This document shows, piece by piece, positions 8,149 through 16,428 of a DNA stretch of 32,551 bases. How positions within the stretch are numbered: position 1 is the stretch's first letter; each line of letters begins with the position of its first letter. Under the pieces are notes generated by a model, which was not told the DNA's origin, did not search any database, and was given only the letters and a program-made list of their open reading frames with translations. Made by a program: the position numbers and the translations under genes. This stretch comes from Polaromonas sp. (GTDB taxonomy: Bacteria; Pseudomonadota; Gammaproteobacteria; Burkholderiales; Burkholderiaceae_C), in the NCBI GenBank assembly GCA_021737975.1, contig JAIPCZ010000029.1, forward strand, positions 1-32,551, in the 5' to 3' direction.

Positions 8149-8880
8149 TCAGGCCCGGGGCGGGCGGAACACGCTGGCATCGCGGTAAAAGGCCGGGTCG
8201 TCGTTGGCGGCCCACCAGCCGGGCACGCCGAGCACCGGCAAATGGGCAAAGGGTTTGGCGGCCAATTTGTCAGCGCTCAGGTCCCGCGCCAGCCAGGCGT
8301 CCATGCTGTCGATGGAGGCATCCGCTGCCAGAACGCGGTAAACATGAGCGGTCATCGACTTTCTTGGCGCCACCAGCTTTTCCATGAGGGCGTGGCCAAA
8401 CAGCAGCAGACGGGCCTGGCCCCACAGCGGGCGCAAGTCGCCAAACAGGTGTTGCCAGTCCTTGGCCTCGAGGGCCTGCCACAGCGCGTCGGGGGCGTGC
8501 AGCAGGGCGGCGTTCTCGTCGAAGACCGTCAAGGCATCACGCGCCGGACCGCGCACGGGCTGGATGCCGGTGCGCCCGATCTGCGCCGCCTGCAAGGTGT
8601 TCAGGCGCTTCTTGGTCAGCGGGAAGGCATGCCAGACCAGGCCGTTGAAAAAGTCGTGCAAGCCGTCCCGGGTGGGCACGCGGGCGGTATCGAAAATGTA
8701 TTGCTCATAGGCCATGCCGGTGGGCAGCTCGCTTTGCGGCACGAAACACACTGGTGCCAGGGCGGCCCGGTTGAGCGCGTCGTGCTGCGCCATCCCGCCG
8801 CGCACACTGCGCGCCACGTCCTCGCCCGTCGCGCGCCAGGGTGCCAGCCAGGGTGCGCTCCAGTCAATGGTTTCCAGCAT
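8149..8880 (-). CDS. DUF3025 family protein
   Basis: A 243-residue soluble protein starting MLETIDWSAPWLAPW. The blocks YEQYIFDTARVPTRDGLHDFFNGLVWHAFPLTKKRLN, IQPVRGPARDALTVFDENAALL and the Trp/Asp-rich C-terminus match DUF3025, a proteobacterial family without assigned function. The ATG at 8880 is preceded by GGCAGGAACC (AGGA about 4 bases away) and is preferred over the longer frame to 8925. It lies 81 bp upstream of the methyltransferase on the same strand and may lead its operon. The region 8881-9093 behind it holds the terminator of the fasciclin genes and probably its own promoter. Family call good; function unknown. Confidence 0.82.
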   Translation of the reverse strand: MLETIDWSAPWLAPWRATGEDVARSVRGGMAQHDALNRAALAPVCFVPQSELPTGMAYEQYIFDTARVPTRDGLHDFFNGLVWHAFPLTKKRLNTLQAAQIGRTGIQPVRGPARDALTVFDENAALLHAPDALWQALEAKDWQHLFGDLRPLWGQARLLLFGHALMEKLVAPRKSMTAHVYRVLAADASIDSMDAWLARDLSADKLAAKPFAHLPVLGVPGWWAANDDPAFYRDASVFRPPRA

Positions 8881-9048
8881 GGTTCCTGCCAGCTTCGCTT
8901 GCGCTGGCAGCGTCCTGCATTTCAACTGAGCGCGTGATGTTCATCAGGGTGATTGGGCTTTATGGGCACGTATTATGCGCACACCCGTTCACCTCTTGCC
9001 CCTCCAGCCCGCGCTGCAGCCAGGAATATGGGCCGATCGAAGGCGTAA

Positions 9049-9074
9049 AAAAGCCCCGCCAGGGCGGGGCTTTT
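9049..9074 (-). terminator. Rho-independent terminator after the fasciclin genes
   Basis: A near-perfect GC-rich hairpin: AAAAGCCCCGCC (9049-9060) pairs with GGCGGGGCTTTT (9063-9074). Read on the minus strand, the stem is followed by a run of T (complement of A at 9047-9052). It lies 20 bp past the stop of the 9094-9549 gene. The right arm also ends in TTTT on the plus strand, so it could work in both directions. Confidence 0.9.
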
Positions 9075-9093
9075 CACGACGGGTTGGGTCCGC

Positions 9094-9549
9094 TTACTTG
9101 GGCATGACCACCGTGTCGATCACGTGAATCACGCCGTTGTCGGCGGCGATGTCAGTGGCCGTCACTTTGGCGCTGTCCACCGTCACACCGCCCATGGTGC
9201 CGATGGTCAGCCCGGAGCCTTGCACGGTTTTTACCTTGCCGGCTTTCACGTCTGCGGCCATGACTTTGCCGGCCACCACGTGGTAGGTCAGAACGGCGGT
9301 GAGCTTGGCTTTGTCTTTCAGCAGGGCATCCAGATCGGCCTTGGGTATTTTGGCGAAGGCGGCGTCGGTGGGCGCAAACACGGTGAACGGGCCCTTGCCT
9401 TTGAGGGTGTCCACCAGGCCGGCGGCCTGAATGGCGGTCACCAGGGTCTTGAATGAGCCAGCGGCAACTGCCGTGTCCACGATGTCGGCGGCCTGGGCAG
9501 CCGTGAGGGCGCCGAAAGCGAGGATGGAAGCGATAAAGGTCTTCTTCAT
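9094..9549 (-). CDS. Secreted single-domain fasciclin (FAS1) protein
   Basis: A 151-residue protein with a clear Sec signal peptide ([20 protein letters not shown], cleavage before ADIVD) and one FAS1 domain. The H1 motif [17 protein letters not shown] and the H2-like region [16 protein letters not shown], ending [15 protein letters not shown], are diagnostic. FAS1 proteins are extracytoplasmic and often linked to adhesion or surface interactions. The start at 9549 is set by the signal peptide and an upstream GGAATTTCTC; the longer frame to 9582 would hide the signal. It follows the lipoprotein FAS1 gene by 61 bp and precedes a strong terminator, so it ends a two-gene unit. Confidence 0.92.
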   Translation of the reverse strand: MKKTFIASILAFGALTAAQAADIVDTAVAAGSFKTLVTAIQAAGLVDTLKGKGPFTVFAPTDAAFAKIPKADLDALLKDKAKLTAVLTYHVVAGKVMAADVKAGKVKTVQGSGLTIGTMGGVTVDSAKVTATDIAADNGVIHVIDTVVMPK

Positions 9550-9610
9550 GAGAAATTCCAGTTGAGTGAGGTGGGGAGGCAAAAATCGCGAATTAAAAAA
9601 CGGGTTCGGA

Positions 9611-10600
9611 TCAGACAGCGTAGCTGGGATTCAGCACCCGATCGATCACGTGGATCACGCCATTGCTGGCAATCACATCGGTCGCCACGAGAGAGGCGGG
9701 CGTGCTGAAGGTTTCCTCGATCTTCAGCGCGCTGGTGATCGTGATATTTTCTCCCGGGAGCGCAGTCGGAACAGAGGCTGGCTTGTTCAGTGCCACAACT
9801 GCGGCGGCTTTGACTGCGCCTGCCAGCACATGGTAGAGCAGAATATCGCGGAGGGCGCCGTCAGGTGCAGCCAGCAGTGTGGTCAGCGCGCCATCAGGCA
9901 AGGCTGCGAATGCATCGTTCACTGGCGCGAACACGGTGTACGGACCAGTCCCAGACAGAACGCCACCGAGATCGCTGGTCGCGCTCACAGCAGTGACCAG
10001 TGTCGAGAACAAGGGGTTGAGTTGCGCCATCTGAACGATGTTGAGCACGCCGGGTGGCACCAGCACCTTGTCTACCACGTGGATCACGCCGTTGCTGGCC
10101 TCGATGTCGGCACTGATGACCGTGGCCGCGGTCAGCACCGCGTCGGTCAGCTTCACGCCACCGGTGAGGGACAGGGCCAGTGGCGCTTTAGAGCCTTCGA
10201 AGGTGTAGAGCGTGGGCACATTGCCAGCGGTCAGGCCGGTGGACAGGTTCTTGCCCGCCACCACGTGGTACAGGAGGACACTGGCGAGAGCCGACGCGGG
10301 GAGGGCATTGACCAGAGCCGAACCGTCGGCCAGACCGAGGGCCTGAGCCGTGCTGTCGAAGGCGGCGTTGGTGGGGGCAAACACGGTGAGCAAATCGGTG
10401 CCGGAGAGAGCTCCTGCCAAATCGGCTTTGACCACGGCAGCCACCAGTGTGCTGAACTGGGGGTTGGCCTGCGCGATCTTGACGATGTTGTCCAGTGTGG
10501 CGATCGGCGTGTCATCATCGCCGCCGCCGCAGGCTGCGAGCAGGGTGCTGGCCGCGCCGGCTACGGCGGTGAGCAGGAGGGTACGTCTCTGAAGTTTCAT
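9611..10600 (-). CDS. Lipoprotein with two fasciclin (FAS1) domains
   Basis: A 329-residue protein. It begins with twin-arginine-like residues ([12 protein letters not shown]) and a lipobox LLAAC followed by GGGDDD, so it is probably lipid-anchored on the membrane. Two tandem FAS1 domains follow: the first with [25 protein letters not shown] and [14 protein letters not shown], the second with [29 protein letters not shown] and [13 protein letters not shown]. The ATG at 10600 is preceded by AAGGAACCCGCC (spacing about 7) and puts the lipobox at the right depth. The downstream single-domain FAS1 gene is probably in the same transcript. An AT-rich palindrome 130 bp upstream may be regulatory. 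Adhesion or envelope roles are family inference. Confidence 0.92.
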   Translation of the reverse strand: MKLQRRTLLLTAVAGAASTLLAACGGGDDDTPIATLDNIVKIAQANPQFSTLVAAVVKADLAGALSGTDLLTVFAPTNAAFDSTAQALGLADGSALVNALPASALASVLLYHVVAGKNLSTGLTAGNVPTLYTFEGSKAPLALSLTGGVKLTDAVLTAATVISADIEASNGVIHVVDKVLVPPGVLNIVQMAQLNPLFSTLVTAVSATSDLGGVLSGTGPYTVFAPVNDAFAALPDGALTTLLAAPDGALRDILLYHVLAGAVKAAAVVALNKPASVPTALPGENITITSALKIEETFSTPASLVATDVIASNGVIHVIDRVLNPSYAV

Positions 10601-10730
10601 GGCGGGTTCCTTCCGGAATGTATTTATGGGCAGGGTGGAGGCGGCGGGCATTTGCGGCGAGACTGCTTGTCCCAGTCCGCCAAAAGCGCACTGCCTGGTT
10701 GAATAATATTCTTAAAAGATCAAAAAGATA

Positions 10731-10758
10731 CTGATTAGTATTTTATCCTACTAATCGG
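10731..10758. promoter_or_regulatory. Imperfect palindrome upstream of the FAS1 lipoprotein gene
   Basis: CTGATTAGTA (10731-10740) and TACTAATCGG (10749-10758) are inverted repeats with one mismatch in ten, separated by the 8-bp TTTTATCC. It lies in the AT-rich stretch 131 bp before the lipoprotein start. A dimeric regulator operator is the simplest reading. A weak RNA hairpin is the alternative. Confidence 0.4.
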
Positions 10759-10855
10759 TGTGGTTATAGACGTTTGTGTCTCTGTCATGCCGATTTCAAG
10801 AGCCGAACAAGGGGTTCCCATGGCCAGCACCGGACGATGGGCGTGCCGAACTCCC

Positions 10856-10914
10856 GCGTTTGAAGTTGAGGTAGAGCAGCAAAAAGATCAGCAGCAGCGT
10901 GACCGGAATTCACC
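10856..10914 (-). pseudogene. Short relic of a second CusA/HME-RND efflux gene
   Basis: Bases 10856-10906 match the intact cusA at 12242-12292 with 49 of 51 identical, same orientation. On the minus strand both encode PVTLLLIFLLLYLNFKR, part of a membrane helix in the second half of the pump. Both differences are synonymous (CTC/CTT and AAA/AAG). Beyond 10906 the similarity continues for GTGGTG but the frame is broken and a stop appears. Beyond 10856 similarity ends. A decayed, truncated copy of a related RND gene fits better than a fresh duplication. Confidence 0.6.
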
Positions 10915-10945
10915 ACCGGCTGCCGTCGATTGGTGGTGTCTTCGG

Positions 10946-10972
10946 TTGTTTTGTAGTTTTGTCGTCTATAAA
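10946..10972 (+). promoter_or_regulatory. Possible promoter of the toxin-antitoxin pair
   Basis: TTGTTT (10946-10951) and TATAAA (10967-10972) resemble -35 and -10 boxes, but the 15-bp spacing is short. Transcription would start only a few bases before the toxin ATG at 10984, which has no visible RBS, so a nearly leaderless message is possible. Weak evidence. Confidence 0.25.
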
Positions 10973-10983
10973 CGATATCAACA

Positions 10984-11310
10984 ATGCTTCGAATTCGTCA
11001 GTACCTCGCTACCAAGCAAAAGGACGTGTACCTGGAATGGCTGAAGAAGGTGCGTGACCCGTTGGCCAAAGGCCAGCTTATTCGTCGTGTGAGCAGACTG
11101 GCGGACGGAAACTTTGGTGATCACAAATTTTGTCGGGATGGCGTGTGGGAATTGCGCATTGACCAGGGTACACGTTACAGCGTCTATTACGCGATGGACA
11201 GTGGCGTCGTGGTCTTGCTCTTGTGCGGTGGCGACAAAGGCACCCAAAGCGCTGACATCGAGCGCGCCGTGGGTTATTGGAAAGACTGGCAACAAAGGAT
11301 AGAACCATGA
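10984..11310 (+). CDS. RelE/ParE-type toxin (HigB-like addiction module killer)
   Basis: A 108-residue basic protein of the RelE/ParE superfamily, in the COG3657 addiction-module-killer group. Typical features are YLEWLKKVRDPLAKGQLIRRV, LADGNFGDHKFCRDGVWELRI, then GTRYSVYYAMDSGVVVLLLCGGDKGTQ and a C-terminal helix ending YWKDWQQR. Such toxins are usually mRNA interferases or gyrase poisons. The toxin comes first and its TGA overlaps the antitoxin ATG (ATGA), as in higBA-type modules. No RBS is obvious before the ATG. It sits in the small accessory patch between the FAS1 and copper loci, a common place for mobile TA modules. Confidence 0.9.
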   Translation: MLRIRQYLATKQKDVYLEWLKKVRDPLAKGQLIRRVSRLADGNFGDHKFCRDGVWELRIDQGTRYSVYYAMDSGVVVLLLCGGDKGTQSADIERAVGYWKDWQQRIEP

Positions 11311-11615
11311 GAGATCGTGACCATGACGAAGCAATGGCGGAATTGTTCAAAGACGACCCGGTTTTTGCGGCGGGATACTTGAACCAAGTTCTCCAGGATG
11401 GTGAGCCAGCCGATTTGTTGGTGGCACTGCGGCAAATGGCGCAGGCGCATGGTGGTGTGCGAGCCCTTGCCAAGGAGACAGAACTGAACGCCACGCAGCT
11501 CTATCGCACCCTGTCACCCAAGGGCAACCCCGAGTTGCGCAGCTTGTCAGCCGTGCTGAACGCGCTTGGCCTGCGTCTGGCGGTGCAACCTGCGCGCCCT
11601 GCGGTTGCGACGTGA
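11307..11615 (+). CDS. HigA-like antitoxin with helix-turn-helix
   Basis: A 102-residue protein of the COG3636 addiction-module antidote group. The N-terminus (MRDRDHDEAMAELFKDDP) is acidic. The centre (DLLVALRQMAQAHGGVRALAKETELNATQLYRTLSPKGNPELRSLSAVLNALGLRL) is a Xre/Cro-like helix-turn-helix typical of these antitoxins, which bind the toxin and repress their own promoter. The start is ATG at 11307, overlapping the toxin stop, with AAGGAT 7 bases upstream; the frame from 11277 is only an open-frame extension. It is the last gene before the convergent copper efflux operon. Confidence 0.9.
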   Translation: MRDRDHDEAMAELFKDDPVFAAGYLNQVLQDGEPADLLVALRQMAQAHGGVRALAKETELNATQLYRTLSPKGNPELRSLSAVLNALGLRLAVQPARPAVAT

Positions 11616-11662
11616 TGGACGTTGCATGTCGGTCATGACAACCCTATTTTGGGCGGGCCATG

Positions 11663-11686
11663 CACTGCCGCGCTTCGCTCGCAGTG
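11663..11686. repeat. Hairpin resembling a dispersed intergenic repeat
   Basis: CACTGC (11663-11668) and GCAGTG (11681-11686) flank CGCGCTTCGCTC, giving a short stem. The surrounding pattern (CGCGCTTCGCTCGCAGTGACGGG) looks like the common intergenic repeats seen in many proteobacterial genomes. It lies between the convergent ends of the antitoxin gene and cusA. Copy number elsewhere cannot be seen. Confidence 0.4.
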
Positions 11687-11764
11687 ACGGGGTCAGGCTC
11701 AAGGTCGTCGTGTGGTCGCGGCATCCGATTCGGCAGGATGCCAGGTAGACCCCGGCATCACAAA

Positions 11765-14700
11765 TCAGCCCTCCAAGCCCCGCCCCAGCCGCCACTGCTT
11801 GACCATCGCATACAGAGCCGGAATCACCACCAGCGTAAGCACGGTTGACGAGATCATGCCACCCACCATGGGGGCGGCAATGCGGCGCATCACCTCGGAG
11901 CCGGTGCCGCTGACCCACATGATCGGCAGCAGGCCGGCCATGGTCGACACCACGGTCATCATCTTGGGCCGCACCCGTTCCACGGCGCCTTCCATCACCG
12001 CGGCATAGAGGTCGGCAGCGCCGGGTTCGCGGCCGGCGCTGCGGCATTTGAGCTTGATGTCTTCCCAGGCCTGGTCCAGGTAGATCAGCATCACCACGCC
12101 GGTTTCGGCAGCCACGCCCGCGAGGGCGATGAAGCCGATGGCCACCGCCACCGACATGTTGTAGTCCAGCGCCCACATCAGCCAGACCCCGCCCACCAGC
12201 GCGAACGGCACCGACAGCATGACGATCAACGTTTCAGTGATGCGCTTGAAGTTGAGGTAAAGCAGCAAAAAGATCAGCAGCAGCGTGACCGGCACCACCA
12301 CCTTCATCTTCTCGATGGCGCGCTCCATGTACTCGAACTGGCCGCTCCAGGTGATGTAGTAGCCCGGCGGAAAAGCCACTTGCTCGGCCACTGCCTTTTT
12401 GGCATCCGCCACGTAGCCGCCAATGTCGCGCTCGCGCAGGTCCACATAGATGTAAGCCGACAAGAGCGCGTTCTCGGTGCGGATCACCGGCGCGCCCTTG
12501 GCGATCCCGATCTTGGCCAGCTGGCCGAGCGGGATCATGGCGCCCATCATCGTGGGCACCAGCACCTCGCGCGCAATCTGCTGCGGGTCGCTGCGTAATT
12601 CACGCGGGTAGCGCACCGTGACGCCGTAGCGCTCGCGGCCCTCCACCGTGGTGGTCACCATCTCGCCGCCCAGCGCGCTGCCCACCACATCCAGCAGGTC
12701 ACCCACCGCCAGACCGTAGCGGGCGAGTTGCTCGCGGTCAGGGTCGATGTTGAGGTAGAAGCCGCCGGTGAGGCGTTCGGCAAAGGCGCTGGAGGTGCCG
12801 GGCACGGTCTTGACCACGGCCTCGATCTCCTTGGCCAGGCGTTCCATTTCCACCAGGTCCTTGCCAAACACCTTGATGCCGATCGGCGTGCGGATGCCGG
12901 TGGACAGCATGTCGATGCGGGCCTTGATCGGCATGGTCCAGGAGTTGGCGACACCCGGGAACTGCATCGCTTTGTCGAGTTCGGCAATCAGCTTGTCCAT
13001 GGTCATGCCGGCGCGCCACTCGGTCTCTGGTTTGAGGTTGATCACGGTCTCGAACATCTCGATCGGCGCCGGGTCGGTGGCGGTGTTGGCTCTTCCCGCC
13101 TTGCCGAAGACCGAGGCCACCTCGGGAAAGCTCTTGATGATCTTGTCCTGCGTCTGCATCAGCTCGGCGGCCTTGGTGACCGACATGCCCGGCAGGGAGG
13201 CCGGCATGTAGAGCAGCGAGCCCTCGTTGAGGGTGGGCATGAACTCCGAGCCCAGTTTGGAAGCCGGAAAATACGACACCGCGAGCAAGACCATGGACAG
13301 CAGGATGGTGAGCTTTTTCCAGCGCATCACGCCGGCAATGATCGGCCGGTAGAGCCAGATCAGCGCGCGGTTCACCGGGTTTTTGGCTTCGGGCATGATC
13401 TTGCCGCGCACAAACAGCAGCATCAGCACCGGCACCAGCGTGACCGAAAGGAAGGCCGCCGACGCCATTGACAAGGTTTTGGTCCAGGCCAGCGGTGCAA
13501 ACAGCCGGCCCTCCTGGCCCTCCAGCGCAAACACGGGCACAAACGACACCGTGATGATCAGCAGAGAGAAGAACAGCGACGGGCCAACCTCTTTGCAGGC
13601 GTCGATCAGGGCGGCGGCGCGTTCGCGCTCGCTGTGCTCCTTGGGCAGGCGCTCCAGGTGCTTGTGCGCGTTCTCGATCATGACAATCGAGGCATCGACC
13701 ATGGCGCCAATCGCGATGGCAATGCCGCCCAGGCTCATCAGGTTCGAGGTCATGCCCAGGGCGCGCATGGCGATGAATGCCATCAGGATCGCAATGGGCA
13801 ACATCACCGTGGCCACCAGCGCGCTGCGCAGGTGCAGCAGGAACACAAAACACACGGCCGCCACAATGATCAGTTCCTCGATCAGCGTGTTTTTGAGTGT
13901 GTCGATGGCGCGGTAAATCAGCTCGGAGCGGTCATACACGGTTTCGATGGTCACACCCTCGGGCAGGCCGGGGCCGATCTCGGCAATCTTCTCCTTGACG
14001 TTCGCGATCACCTCCAGCGCGTTTTCGCCGTAACGCGCCATGGCGATGCCCGAGACCACCTCACCCTCGCCGTTGAGCTCGGTCAGGCCGCGGCGCTCGT
14101 CGGGCACCAGTTCGACGCGGGCAATGTCGCGGATCAGCACCGGTGTGCCCTGTTCGGCCTTGACCACCAGCATCTCTATATCGCTGATGCCGCGCAGGTA
14201 GCCCTTGCCGCGCACCATGTACTCGGTCTCTGCCATCTCGATGGCGCGCCCGCCCACGTCCCGGTTCGAGTCGCGGATCACCTGGCCGACCTTCATCAGC
14301 GGGATGCCGTAGGCTCGCAGTTTGACCGGGTCCACCGTGACCTGGTAGGTCTGGACAAAGCCGCCAATCGACGCCACCTCGGCCACCCCGTGCGCCTTGG
14401 TCAGCTGGTAACGCACATACCAGTCCTGGATGCTGCGCAGCTCGGCCAGGGTTTTGTCTTTGGCCAGCAAGGCGTACTGGTAGACCCAGCCCACGCCGGT
14501 GGCGTCCGGGCCTATTCCAGGAGTGACGCCCCGGGGCATACGCCCGGCCGCCGAATTGAGGTACTCCAGCACCCGCGAGCGTGCCCAGTAGATGTCGGTG
14601 CCATCCTCGAAGATGATGTAGACAAAGGACGCACCGAAGAACGAGAAACCGCGCACCACCCTTGACTTCGGCACCGACAGCATGGCGGTGGTCAGCGGAT

Positions 14701-14899
14701 AAGTGACCTGATCCTCCACCACCTGCGGTGCCTGGCCGGGGTAGTCGGTGTAGACGATGACCTGCACGTCGGACAAGTCGGGCAGCGCGTCGATGGGGGT
14801 GCGCAGCACCGAAAAAACGCCCGCAGCGATGATGAACAGGGTGCACAGCAGCACCAGAAACCGGTTGCGGCCCGACCAGCCGATGAGATTGGAAAGCAT
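11765..14899 (-). CDS. cusA: CusA, copper/silver-exporting RND pump of the inner membrane
   Basis: A 1044-residue heavy-metal-efflux RND transporter of full length. The three methionines that bind Cu(I)/Ag(I) in E. coli CusA (573, 623, 672) have counterparts at 565, 615 and 664 (LLYMPAS, IEMFET, RIDMLSTG), all at a constant offset of 8, so a monovalent copper/silver substrate is well supported. The TM4 segment AIAIGAMVDASIVMIENAHK carries the charged proton-relay position. CusA works with CusB and CusC to export metal across both membranes, driven by protons. The ATG at 14899 lies 2 bp after the cusB stop; the longer frame to 14929 overlaps cusB. It is the last gene of the operon. Its four visible cysteines fall in membrane or cytoplasmic segments. 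Confidence 0.96.
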   Translation of the reverse strand: MLSNLIGWSGRNRFLVLLCTLFIIAAGVFSVLRTPIDALPDLSDVQVIVYTDYPGQAPQVVEDQVTYPLTTAMLSVPKSRVVRGFSFFGASFVYIIFEDGTDIYWARSRVLEYLNSAAGRMPRGVTPGIGPDATGVGWVYQYALLAKDKTLAELRSIQDWYVRYQLTKAHGVAEVASIGGFVQTYQVTVDPVKLRAYGIPLMKVGQVIRDSNRDVGGRAIEMAETEYMVRGKGYLRGISDIEMLVVKAEQGTPVLIRDIARVELVPDERRGLTELNGEGEVVSGIAMARYGENALEVIANVKEKIAEIGPGLPEGVTIETVYDRSELIYRAIDTLKNTLIEELIIVAAVCFVFLLHLRSALVATVMLPIAILMAFIAMRALGMTSNLMSLGGIAIAIGAMVDASIVMIENAHKHLERLPKEHSERERAAALIDACKEVGPSLFFSLLIITVSFVPVFALEGQEGRLFAPLAWTKTLSMASAAFLSVTLVPVLMLLFVRGKIMPEAKNPVNRALIWLYRPIIAGVMRWKKLTILLSMVLLAVSYFPASKLGSEFMPTLNEGSLLYMPASLPGMSVTKAAELMQTQDKIIKSFPEVASVFGKAGRANTATDPAPIEMFETVINLKPETEWRAGMTMDKLIAELDKAMQFPGVANSWTMPIKARIDMLSTGIRTPIGIKVFGKDLVEMERLAKEIEAVVKTVPGTSSAFAERLTGGFYLNIDPDREQLARYGLAVGDLLDVVGSALGGEMVTTTVEGRERYGVTVRYPRELRSDPQQIAREVLVPTMMGAMIPLGQLAKIGIAKGAPVIRTENALLSAYIYVDLRERDIGGYVADAKKAVAEQVAFPPGYYITWSGQFEYMERAIEKMKVVVPVTLLLIFLLLYLNFKRITETLIVMLSVPFALVGGVWLMWALDYNMSVAVAIGFIALAGVAAETGVVMLIYLDQAWEDIKLKCRSAGREPGAADLYAAVMEGAVERVRPKMMTVVSTMAGLLPIMWVSGTGSEVMRRIAAPMVGGMISSTVLTLVVIPALYAMVKQWRLGRGLEG

Positions 14900-14901
14900 G
14901 A

Positions 14902-16428
14902 TCAGGGCTTGACGCTGGTAATGACCCATTCACCCGGTGCGCGCTCGACAAACTCGAAGTCCACCTTGGCGCCGGGTTTGAGCGCCTGCAGCAGGGCCGG
15001 GTTGGCGGCCTTGAACTCCATGGTCATGGCCGGCCACTTGAGGCTGGGAACTGGCGCGTGGCTCATGCTGATGGTGCCCTCCTTCAGATCAACGCCGTCC
15101 ACGGTGCCGCTGGTCTGGTGACCGACGGCCTTGGCCGCTGGGGCGCTTGCACTTCCCGGGTCTCCCAAGCCGCCCATCGCGGCCTGCAAATTGCTCTCGG
15201 CGTCAATCAGGAAGTTGGCGGCAACCACCACGGGCTCACCCGCCTGCACGCCGTCACGCACCTCCACATGGGTGTCGCTGCGCGCGCCCAGCTTGACTTC
15301 GCGCGATTCATAACGACCGGCCCCCTGGTCGATCAGCACGATTTGACGCGTGCCACTGTCGATGACCGCAGACACCGGCACGGTGACCACCTGGCCCTTC
15401 GCGCCCACCGGAAGCGCCACCTGGGCAAACATGCCGGGTTTGAGCAGCCCGCCCGGGTTGGCCAGTTCCACCCGAACCGGCACGGTGCGGGTCTCGGGGT
15501 TGAGGGTGGGGTAGACATAGCTGACCCGGCCGGCAAAGGTCTTTTCGGGATAGGCGTTGATGCTCACGCTTGCCCGGGCGCCGTTTTTGACGAGCCCGAT
15601 GTCCTGCTCGAAGACGTCGGCGATGACCCAGACGCTCGACAGATCAGCGATCTGGTACAGCGCCTCACCAGGCATGAAACGCATGCCTTGCAGGGCCTTC
15701 TTCTCCATCACGATGCCGCTCACGGGTGATCGGAAGCTGAGCGTGCGGGTGGTGGCGCCAGTTTCAGCCAATGCCTTGATTTGCGCCTCGGAAATGTCCC
15801 AGTTGCGCAGCCGCGCCAAACTGGCATCGGCCAGTTGTGCCATGCCGGCCTGCGCCTGGCTGGCAGCGTCCTTGAGGCTGTTCACGCCTTGCACGGCAAT
15901 GGCATATTCGCGCTGGGCCGACACCAGCTCGGGGCTGTACACCTCAAAGAGCGTCTGGCCCTTGCCCACCGCCTGGCCCGTCACGTTGACAAACAGGCGC
16001 TCCACATACCCTTCGAACTTGGGCGAGATGGCGTAAACCCTGCGCTCGTCGGGCTCAATGCGGCCCGAGGCGCGCACGATTCTGTCAAGTGTTCGCAGTT
16101 GCGCTGCCTCGGTGCGCACGCCAAGTTTTTGCACCTTGTCGGTGCTGATCCTGACCTGGTTGGCAGCCAGCGGCTCTTCATCTGCGCCACCCGCGTAGAC
16201 CGCGATGTAGTCCATGCCCATCGAGTCCTTCTTGGGGGTGGGCGAGGTGTCTGCCAGGCCCATCGGGTTGCGGTAATAGAGCAGCTTTTTCCCGGGTTGG
16301 GCGGCCGTGGTCGCCCCCGCCGAATCCGGCGCCCTGACGCCATGGCCACGCGTGCCAGCGTAATAACCGCCTGCGCCAGCCAGCGCGGCAAACAGTGCGC
16401 CGAGCACCCATCCGGTCCCTGATTTCAT
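14902..16428 (-). CDS. cusB: CusB periplasmic adaptor with a fused C-terminal CusF-like domain
   Basis: A 508-residue membrane-fusion protein. It has an N-terminal membrane anchor (about 7-25), a methionine-type heavy-metal-binding segment (LLYYRNPMG to DSMGMDYIAVYA, 49-79), then the barrel-sandwich/alpha-hairpin/beta-barrel adaptor body (about 115-410). After an Ala/Gly/Ser-rich linker comes a CusF-like domain (about 437-508). In that domain His457, Trp465, Met468 and Met470 have exactly the spacing of the E. coli CusF ligands H36, W44, M47 and M49. The adaptor links CusA to CusC and hands over metal; the fused chaperone domain would act in cis. RBS GGAG lies 8 bases before the ATG, and the start overlaps the cusC stop by 4 bp. 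There is no cysteine in the protein. Confidence 0.94.
   Translation of the reverse strand: MKSGTGWVLGALFAALAGAGGYYAGTRGHGVRAPDSAGATTAAQPGKKLLYYRNPMGLADTSPTPKKDSMGMDYIAVYAGGADEEPLAANQVRISTDKVQKLGVRTEAAQLRTLDRIVRASGRIEPDERRVYAISPKFEGYVERLFVNVTGQAVGKGQTLFEVYSPELVSAQREYAIAVQGVNSLKDAASQAQAGMAQLADASLARLRNWDISEAQIKALAETGATTRTLSFRSPVSGIVMEKKALQGMRFMPGEALYQIADLSSVWVIADVFEQDIGLVKNGARASVSINAYPEKTFAGRVSYVYPTLNPETRTVPVRVELANPGGLLKPGMFAQVALPVGAKGQVVTVPVSAVIDSGTRQIVLIDQGAGRYESREVKLGARSDTHVEVRDGVQAGEPVVVAANFLIDAESNLQAAMGGLGDPGSASAPAAKAVGHQTSGTVDGVDLKEGTISMSHAPVPSLKWPAMTMEFKAANPALLQALKPGAKVDFEFVERAPGEWVITSVKP

Larger units (their letters stand above)
10601..10983. other. Intergenic accessory patch between the FAS1 operon and the toxin-antitoxin genes
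   Basis: A 383-bp gap without a convincing gene. The part next to the FAS1 lipoprotein gene (about 10690-10765) is strikingly AT-rich compared with the surrounding DNA and contains a palindrome. The middle part carries a short relic of a cusA-like gene. The end near 10984 holds possible promoter boxes for the toxin gene. The change in composition and the gene relic suggest past insertion or deletion events. The open frame 10760-11044 has no RBS and no recognisable protein. Confidence 0.7.

Noticed and set aside
6724..8937. Long plus-strand open frame of 737 codons
   Set aside because: It is antisense to the FAD oxidoreductase, methyltransferase and DUF3025 genes, which have clear motifs and RBS; the frame reflects GC-rich codon structure.
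9566..10702. 378-codon plus-strand frame over the FAS1 lipoprotein gene
   Set aside because: It is antisense to a protein with a lipobox and two FAS1 domains and has no recognisable domain.
10760..11044. 94-codon plus-strand frame before the toxin gene
   Set aside because: It runs across the cusA relic and the toxin start in another frame, with no RBS and no protein-like features.
11547..12176. 209-codon minus-strand frame at the end of cusA
   Set aside because: It is an alternative frame of the cusA 3' end and the adjoining repeat; its translation is Arg/Gly-rich noise.
13634..14665. 343-codon plus-strand frame opposite cusA
   Set aside because: His/Gln/Asp-rich antisense translation; cusA on the other strand is full length with all metal-binding methionines.
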